Assembly (NCBI GenBank): GCA_944385035.1
Contig: CALWVV010000004.1
Span: forward strand, 62,001 to 126,000
Length of the DNA: 64,000 nt
Direction: 5' to 3'
DNA from: an uncultured Oscillospiraceae bacterium
GTDB taxonomy: Bacteria > Bacillota > Clostridia > Oscillospirales > Oscillospiraceae
Positions 59,301 through 64,000 of this stretch are shown here, piece by piece. The translations under genes and the position numbers were made by a program. Numbering within the stretch: the first letter of the stretch is position 1; each line of letters begins with the position of its first letter. Under the pieces are notes generated by a model. That model worked only from the letters and a program-made list of their open reading frames with translations. It was not told where the DNA came from and ran no database searches.

Positions 59301-59964
59301 GTTTGGCGTCCTCCAGGAGGAGGGCGCCCCAGGGGGTCTCACTGAGGTCGCCGATCCCCTCCAGACTCCAGAGCTTCTTTTGCTCCATAAGCCAGCAGCG
59401 GGGGTCGGGGTGGCTCTGCACCCGGAGGAAGATGTCCATGGCGATCTGGGCCAAACGGCTGTCGTCCCGGCCCGCCCCCAGGGTGTCGGCCAAACGGGCA
59501 AAGGGGCTGCCCTCCTCCAGGTCCTCATACCGGCCATCCAGCACCTCCTCCAGGACCTCCGAGCGGAGGACGGCGCTCTCCCCCTCGTCACACAGCCGGA
59601 AGTCCCCGTCCAGGTCCAGCAGGTGGCCGCTCTCCCGCAGCAGAGCGGAGCAGAAGGAATGGATGGTGGAGATCTGGGCCTTGTAGACCAGGGTGGTCTG
59701 GCGGCGCAGATGCCGGTCGTTGGGCTGCTCCCCCAGGCGCTTGGACAGCTCCTGGGCGATGCGCCCCCGCAGCTCTCCGGCGGCGGCCTTGGTGTAGGTG
59801 ATGACCAGGAAGCGGTCGATGTCCAGCCCCTCCCCGGTCACCCGGTCCAGCAGCCGTTCCACCAGCACCCGTGTCTTGCCCGACCCGGCGGCGGCGGACA
59901 CCAGCAGCTCCCCGCCCCGGTCGTCTACAATATCCCGTTGTTCCTGTGTCAGGGGAAAGGCCAT
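56374..59964 (-). CDS. addA: Helicase-nuclease subunit AddA
   Basis: 1,196 residues. An SF1A helicase with Walker A VSAAAGSGKTRVLVERL (about 22-38), DFSDLEHFAVELL, ILVDEYQDTNQVQN (motif II) and a later LLYVAMTRAREKL (motif VI). A C-terminal PD-(D/E)xK nuclease (GVIDAWFEGEDGLTVLDFKTD, about 1125) follows. With AddB it resects double-strand breaks at Chi. In this cluster it is the distal gene, separated from addB by two genes. Confidence 0.96.
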   Translation of the reverse strand: MAFPLTQEQRDIVDDRGGELLVSAAAGSGKTRVLVERLLDRVTGEGLDIDRFLVITYTKAAAGELRGRIAQELSKRLGEQPNDRHLRRQTTLVYKAQISTIHSFCSALLRESGHLLDLDGDFRLCDEGESAVLRSEVLEEVLDGRYEDLEEGSPFARLADTLGAGRDDSRLAQIAMDIFLRVQSHPDPRCWLMEQKKLWSLEGIGDLSETPWGALLLEDAKRQAAFCRERLEKALSLTAGDELLEQNYAPSLSATLEEVEALLRANTWDEAAGHMPIPFPAAGRKKKRKVEVSPMEEEAALRAGEELKAIRTRCKKLLDKVAETMEGDTAALLEELSLSRPAVQALMDLVLDFGEAYRKEKRRRGVLDFSDLEHFAVELLVGEDGQPTQLAQFWSSRYDEILVDEYQDTNQVQNAIFYAISDEGRKLFEVGDVKQSIYRFRLADPTIFLDKYRRFPMGDEAQEGEPRKRLLSRNFRSRGVVLEGCNDLFRSIMSTEFGELDYTDDQALVPGKEFLGEPEDYALELHALDLSCLGDQEGEKESKDLLEARFAARRIRALLDKPLMIEEGEGLRPVRPSDVMILLRSPGTVLHHYLRALGEEGIPWTAEGGGDFFETTEVQVALAILQVVDNPRQDVPLLAALRSPVYGFTADQLSLLRAESDGDFYTALVKGAEKGDEDCRRFLQDLEELRFGAGERTCRQLIWHIYEKTNILGLFGAMEGGAERRDNLLCLYALAGQMEEGGCRSLFSFLLRLQRLRELGSRFPAPGGGGGDGVSILSIHRSKGLEKPVVLVCGLTRRLNREDLMGPVLFHPVLGVGPKGLDRERMVEYETVARRGVKRALEREMMAEELRLLYVAMTRAREKLILTAALPDGLSALKRLGEDLSLPIPPMVLEGQQSVGAWVLLHALTRPEGEAFRTLAGAAEVVAQTLGPRWDIRWVEGQGLMEPSRREGRLTDLPQEDQDQIEGLGERLSWEYPHQKAAFVPSKLTATQIKGRALDREAAEEAQAPTRRGKPLTRPQFIAKERGLTPAQRGTALHLAMEYLPLEGEHSEEAIAAELDRLTAQGFLTSLQREAIDAGKLSAFWQSPIGREMCRAKECRREFKFSLLVPAQDYYPGLEGEEILLQGVIDAWFEGEDGLTVLDFKTDQVRPGKERERAEEYRPQLEAYGKALSQILGREVRRMVLWFFETDTAVEV

Positions 59965-59987
59965 GGCCCCCGCCTCCTCTCAATCAC

Positions 59988-60401
59988 TTACAGAATCATC
60001 ACAAAGGTGCCCAGGGTAATGAGCACGCCCCCGATGATTTTGGTCATGGTCACCTTCTCTCCCAGCACCACAAAGGCCAGCACCATGGAGAGGACCACGC
60101 TGAACTTGTCAATTGGAATCACTTTACTGGCCTCTCCCATCTGAAGGGCATAGAAATAGCACAGCCAGCTGAGACCCGTGGCTGCTCCGGACAGGATGAG
60201 ATAGGTCCAGCCCTTGGCGGTGATGTCGGCGATCCCCGCCTGCTTGCCCGTAAGGAACACGATCCCCCAGGCCATCACCAGCACCACCACCGTACGGATG
60301 GCGGTGGCCAGATTGGAGTTGATGCCTTCCATGCCCAGTTTGGCGAAAATACCCGTCAGGGCGGCAAAGCCCGCGGACAGCATAGCTAATACGATCCACA
60401 T
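59988..60401 (-). CDS. Half-size EamA-family membrane protein
   Basis: 137 residues, four to five membrane helices, one EamA (DMT) repeat: AGFAALTGIFAKLGMEGINSN, SGAATGLSWLCYFYALQMG, DKFSVVLSMVLAFVVLGEK. Full EamA exporters have two such repeats, so this one probably dimerises, like small drug/metabolite relatives. Substrate unknown. It lies 23 bp upstream of addA. Confidence 0.85.
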   Translation of the reverse strand: MWIVLAMLSAGFAALTGIFAKLGMEGINSNLATAIRTVVVLVMAWGIVFLTGKQAGIADITAKGWTYLILSGAATGLSWLCYFYALQMGEASKVIPIDKFSVVLSMVLAFVVLGEKVTMTKIIGGVLITLGTFVMIL

Positions 60402-60428
60402 ATCTCTTCCCCACTTTCCCCGTTCCGG

Positions 60429-61262
60429 TTATTCTTTCAAAATGTCCAAAAACCGCTCAATGCGGATGCCCTTGTTCTTTTCGATCTCGTCCTGCTCCAG
60501 GAAAATGAGCCGCTCGATCACGTCCATGGCCCGCTTCACCGCACGGGGGAAGGACTTGCCCGCCAGCAGCTCCCCGGCCAGCACCGCGGAAAACATGTCA
60601 CCGGTGCCTGGAAAATGGACCTTAATGAGGCGGTAGGGAATGGTGAAGTACTCCCCGCTGTGGTGGTCGTAGCCCCAGACCACGGAATTGCCCGTCTCCG
60701 CCTCCTTGCCGCTGGTAATGACCACGCTCCGGGGACCGAAGGAGAGAAGGCCGTCCACCATCCGCCGGGCCTCGTCCCGTGTGAGGGCCTGCTTGCCCTC
60801 GCACTGGCCGGTGAGAAATTCCCCTTCCGTGAGATTGGGGACGATCACGTCGGCCACCCCCAGCAATCGGCGCATGTTGTCTACGGTCTCGGCGTCCACG
60901 CCGTTATAGAGCTTCCCCTCGTCCCCCATGATGGGGTCGGTCATCACCAAAAGTCCCTCCTTCTTCTGGGAGGCGATAAAGTCCCGGATGATGCCCACCT
61001 GGGCCGCCGAGGCCAGAAAGCCGGTGGTGATGCAGTCAAACTGGAACCCCAGCTGCTTCCACGCGGCGATGGCCTTCACCATATAATCGGTGGTATCCAG
61101 GATATGGAACGTGCCGTAGTCCAGGGTGTTGGACACCAGGGCGGTGGGCAGGTTATAGACGCTGTGGCCCATGCTGGACAGAATGGGCAGCATGGCGGCC
61201 AGGGCCACCTTGCCGTAGCCGCACATATCGTTGATAATGAGAATGTTTTTGTTTTGTTCCAT
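60429..61262 (-). CDS. Pyridoxal/pyridoxamine kinase-like PfkB-family kinase
   Basis: 277 residues of the ribokinase fold. ILIINDMCGYGKVAL at the N-terminus, DPIMGDEGKLY, NLTEGEFLTG and the catalytic HFPGTGDMFSAVLAGELL (anion hole GTGD). This PdxK-type sequence phosphorylates vitamin B6 vitamers; hydroxymethylpyrimidine cannot be excluded. ATG 61262 is chosen on the family N-terminus. It lies between addB and the EamA gene with short spacers. Confidence 0.88.
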   Translation of the reverse strand: MEQNKNILIINDMCGYGKVALAAMLPILSSMGHSVYNLPTALVSNTLDYGTFHILDTTDYMVKAIAAWKQLGFQFDCITTGFLASAAQVGIIRDFIASQKKEGLLVMTDPIMGDEGKLYNGVDAETVDNMRRLLGVADVIVPNLTEGEFLTGQCEGKQALTRDEARRMVDGLLSFGPRSVVITSGKEAETGNSVVWGYDHHSGEYFTIPYRLIKVHFPGTGDMFSAVLAGELLAGKSFPRAVKRAMDVIERLIFLEQDEIEKNKGIRIERFLDILKE

Positions 61263-61276
61263 GGCGATATGATCTC

Positions 61277-64000
61277 CTAACCTTTTGTTTCCTCCACCAG
61301 CGTCCAGAACTCCTGGGCGCTGAGGCCGGGCAGCCACCGCTTGCAGTCCCCGCCCCGGCCGGGCTCAAAGTGGCAGGCGGCGGCGTAGTCACAGTAGCGG
61401 CAGGCATTTTTCTCCGGGCTGCGCCAGAAGGGGTCGGCGGCGATGTTGCCCGCTTTCAGCTCCCGGCAGATCTCCTCCAGCACCTTCTGGATGTGCCGGC
61501 CCAGCTTCCCCAGTTGTTCGGCACTGCACAGGGCCTCACCGGTGATGGCCCCGGTAGACTTGCTCACCTTCAGGGGCAGGAAGCGGTAGCCCCCCTCCCC
61601 GGCAGCCTCCATGGCCTCCAGTACGTTGGGGTCGTCCACCACAAGGCCGCTGCGGGTCAGCTCCTTGTCCACCTTCTTTTGAAGCTCTTCGTCCCCCATG
61701 GTGCGGCTGCCCCGGACGATGGCCTCCCGCGCCGGGAGATACAGGACCCCGTCCCCCTCCACCGGCAGACCGTAAAGGGCTTGTCCTTTCTCCTCCAGGG
61801 TGAAGAGGTACAGGAGCATTTGAAGCCCCAGGCCGTTCCAGACCTCGGTGAGGTCAAAGCTTTTACGCCCGGTCTTATAGTCCACCACCCGCAGATGGAG
61901 CTTTCCATCCTCCACCCAGCCGTCCACCCGGTCCACAAAGCCGGAAATGCTGAGGGTCACCCCGTCTACAGTGAGCTCCACCGGGGGCAGGTCTCCGCCC
62001 CGGCCAAAGCCCAGCTCAAAGGAGATGGGTTTGAATTTGGAACACAGCAGCTCCTGGGCCACGTTGTCCACCACCGCCTGTACCGTGCGCAGAAGCCGCC
62101 GGAACAGGTACTGGAACCGCGCCGTCTGGCCTTCCAGCCCCCCCAGCTCCTCGGTGACATAGCGCTCCACCGCCGCTTTCGTCAGCGCCCGCAGCCGGGC
62201 CTGGCGGTCAACGTCCGCCGTGTCCTCCATACCGGGGATGGTGGTCTGCTGAAACATCTCATCCTGGAGCACGTGCTCCAATACATAGTGGACAAAGGTA
62301 CCATATTCAGGTGCTGTAAAGCCCGCAGGCTTGCGGGGTTCTGCCCGGAGCCCATAGCGCATGAAATAGGAGAAGTGGCAGGATTTATACTTGTCCATCC
62401 GGGAGGCGGACATGGGCACCTTCCGTCCATAGAGCCTCTCCGCCGCCTGCGTGGACAGGCTGCCCCGCTGCCAGCGGGCTGCCCGGCACAGGCCTTCCAG
62501 GGGCCGCTCCAGCCCTGGGACATTCTCCAGGGCCCGGCACACCGCCAGATTGCTTCCCGCCAGCTCCAGGGCGGGCAGCGGAGCCTGCAGGCGGAAGGAA
62601 CCGTGGAGGTCCTCCTCCCGGCACACCGCTGCGTCGGAAAAGAGCAGCTCCAGGCGGCTCACCAGAAAGCTGGGCCGCCGCTCCTCCTCGCCAGGGCCCA
62701 GGTCAGGCCAGGACACCAGCAGCTTTTCCCTGGGCCGGGCACAGATCAGGTAGATGGAGGTCATCTCCCGGTAAAGCAGGTCCCGCTGGCTCTGCTCCGC
62801 CTCCAGGCCGTAGCTGGCCAGCAGCGCCCGGTCGTCATCGGAGAGAAGGCCCGGACTGTCGCTCACCTGGGGCAGGGAGCTGTCGTCCGCCCCCAGCAGA
62901 AACAGCACCTTTACCGGGTGGCCGGTGAGCCGCTGGAGCTCTCCCGCCGTCACCCGGTCCAGGGACACGGGGATGGTGCCCACGTCATACTGGGAGAGCA
63001 CCAGACGGAAGAGCTTGGAGAATTCCTCCAGCTCCATAGGGGCCTCCCCCAAAAGCTGGGCGCACTGTTCCAAAGCCAGCTTCAGGATATCCCAGAGCTG
63101 GCGGTACTCCTCGGAAAGGGCGGGCTGTCCCCGCTCTTCCAGCTGCCGCACCCGGTCGTCCAGCCGCTCCGGAAGGCCGATCTCCTCCATAAACATGTAA
63201 AGTGCTTTCGCCTGACCCTCTCCGGTTTTCAAGGAATTTTTCCGCAGACGTTCCAGGGGCCCGGCCACCTGGCGCCGGGCTGCGTCCAGCCGCTCCACCA
63301 GGGCCTTGTCCTCCTCGCTCCAGGGAAGGCCATACCCCTTCGGGTGCCAGGGCCAGGGCTTCTTTTGCGTCCAGCGGCTGCCCCGGATGTCCCACCGGAG
63401 CACATAGTTTTCCAAAAGGTCCCGGTCCTCCTCCGGCAAGTCGGTGAGGCCCGTTTTTAAATAGCGGAACACGTCTTCATAGCGGTACTCCCCCGCCGCC
63501 GTCTCCAACGCGGCGGTGACCAGGGCCAGCACCGGCTTTTCCAAAATGTCCGTCATGGCCGAGGAGAACACCGGTACCCCATACCGGGGGAACACCGACT
63601 CGATGAGGTCCCGGTAGGAAGCGTAGTCCCGTGCGGCCACGCCCATGTCCCGGAAGCGGAAGCCCTCCTCCCGGACCAGCTGCAGCATCCGCCCGGCGGC
63701 CCACTCCACCTCGCCCCGCCGGTCCCGGCCGCGGAAGAGCTCCACCGCCCCTTCGGCGGGGACCGGTTCCACCCGTTCCTGGGCAAATAGGTTCTGTTCC
63801 AGATAAACCAGCGCGGGATTCTTTCCTGTGTTCATATTGACAAGGTGTTCTACTTCACAAGGTATCCCCCGCTTTTGGGCCAGAGAAAGCAGCTGGCGGG
63901 CGGTCTTGCGGGCGGGAGAAAAGATCCCGGTGCCCCCCTCGTCCTCCTCCAGGTGGTCGCAGGTGAGGGTGAGGGTCATGTTGGCCCCCTGGGCCATAAG
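61277..64000 (-). CDS. addB: Helicase-nuclease subunit AddB (5' end beyond the window)
   Basis: At least 907 codons are open to the window edge. The N-terminal Walker region is outside. Seen are a helicase-like middle (LFLLGADDSSLPQV, REKLLVSWPDL), a C-terminal nuclease (SGFVDRVDGW..., RVVDYKTGRKSFDL near 61860) and the iron-sulfur cysteine set: one C in the SASRMDKYKSC region and CRYCDYAAAC near the end. AddB's 4Fe-4S cluster staples the nuclease domain. Confidence 0.94.
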   Translation of the reverse strand, partial: LMAQGANMTLTLTCDHLEEDEGGTGIFSPARKTARQLLSLAQKRGIPCEVEHLVNMNTGKNPALVYLEQNLFAQERVEPVPAEGAVELFRGRDRRGEVEWAAGRMLQLVREEGFRFRDMGVAARDYASYRDLIESVFPRYGVPVFSSAMTDILEKPVLALVTAALETAAGEYRYEDVFRYLKTGLTDLPEEDRDLLENYVLRWDIRGSRWTQKKPWPWHPKGYGLPWSEEDKALVERLDAARRQVAGPLERLRKNSLKTGEGQAKALYMFMEEIGLPERLDDRVRQLEERGQPALSEEYRQLWDILKLALEQCAQLLGEAPMELEEFSKLFRLVLSQYDVGTIPVSLDRVTAGELQRLTGHPVKVLFLLGADDSSLPQVSDSPGLLSDDDRALLASYGLEAEQSQRDLLYREMTSIYLICARPREKLLVSWPDLGPGEEERRPSFLVSRLELLFSDAAVCREEDLHGSFRLQAPLPALELAGSNLAVCRALENVPGLERPLEGLCRAARWQRGSLSTQAAERLYGRKVPMSASRMDKYKSCHFSYFMRYGLRAEPRKPAGFTAPEYGTFVHYVLEHVLQDEMFQQTTIPGMEDTADVDRQARLRALTKAAVERYVTEELGGLEGQTARFQYLFRRLLRTVQAVVDNVAQELLCSKFKPISFELGFGRGGDLPPVELTVDGVTLSISGFVDRVDGWVEDGKLHLRVVDYKTGRKSFDLTEVWNGLGLQMLLYLFTLEEKGQALYGLPVEGDGVLYLPAREAIVRGSRTMGDEELQKKVDKELTRSGLVVDDPNVLEAMEAAGEGGYRFLPLKVSKSTGAITGEALCSAEQLGKLGRHIQKVLEEICRELKAGNIAADPFWRSPEKNACRYCDYAAACHFEPGRGGDCKRWLPGLSAQEFWTLVEETKG

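Overview
The window looks like a chromosomal piece of a GC-rich, anaerobic, endospore-forming Clostridium-class bacterium (Oscillospiraceae-like, in the general range of Flavonifractor, Intestinimonas or Lawsonibacter; this placement is by gene content and style, not by a search). The evidence is sporulation genes (cwlD, cotJ, sigG, a ylmC/ymxH-type gene, ftsK/spoIIIE with tepA), anaerobe chemistry (PPi-dependent phosphofructokinase, an FprA flavoprotein fused to rubredoxin, a free rubredoxin) and Firmicute signatures (addAB, ireB, type-A RNase P RNA). Coding DNA is strongly GC-biased at third positions, which produces many long antisense ORFs that are not genes.

The most interesting part is 5396-11751. 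A cotJ spore-coat operon (a cotJA-cotJB fusion followed by cotJC) is split inside cotJC by a 5,248-bp AT-rich element. The element carries a large serine recombinase, a small protein translated just ahead of it, a HUH-endonuclease/SF3-helicase replication protein with an iteron-and-hairpin origin, and a tyrosine recombinase. The same GA dinucleotide sits at both junctions. Joining the flanks at GA restores a 207-codon cotJC in frame, and joining the element ends gives a dyad-symmetric attP centred on that GA. The layout matches skin-type intervening elements that are excised from sporulation genes during development.

Layout: 1-5250 holds a DUF362 ferredoxin, an SdpI-like protein, a XerC/D-type recombinase, radA and cwlD. 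5396-11751 is the interrupted cotJ operon. 11797-24023 runs through small membrane and radical SAM proteins, a cell-wall amidase domain protein, divergent fba and pfp, alkaline phosphatase, yibE/F, an apparently SOS-controlled dinB, Pi and ZIP transporters and a cstA-type transporter behind an attenuator-like leader. 24022-30268 (minus strand) holds sigG, a DUF523 gene, ireB, ftsK, uppP and tepA. 30404-32134 has a membrane-anchored HTH regulator and an ArsB/NhaD-type permease. 32650-43272 is a long, tightly packed minus-strand cluster running ddl, murF, an ABC-F gene, ydcF, prfA, a small unknown, a HAD phosphatase, a GNAT acetyltransferase, sua5, coaE and an M18 aminopeptidase. 43658-49040 holds rnpB, a DUF6291-like gene, a stalk/PepSY lipoprotein, yebC, an HD protein, degV and trmD. 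49225-55632 has the FprA-rubredoxin pair, a glycosyltransferase and an OpuC-type osmolyte importer. 55983-64000 has a ylmC/ymxH-type gene and addB-pdxK-EamA-addA, with addB running off the window.

A second notable signal is a dispersed intergenic repeat of about 180 bp, present at 32476, 43469, 45658 and 55689. It is built of four successive hairpins whose stems change in sequence between copies while keeping their pairing. That is what a structured RNA or a fold-constrained mobile repeat would show.
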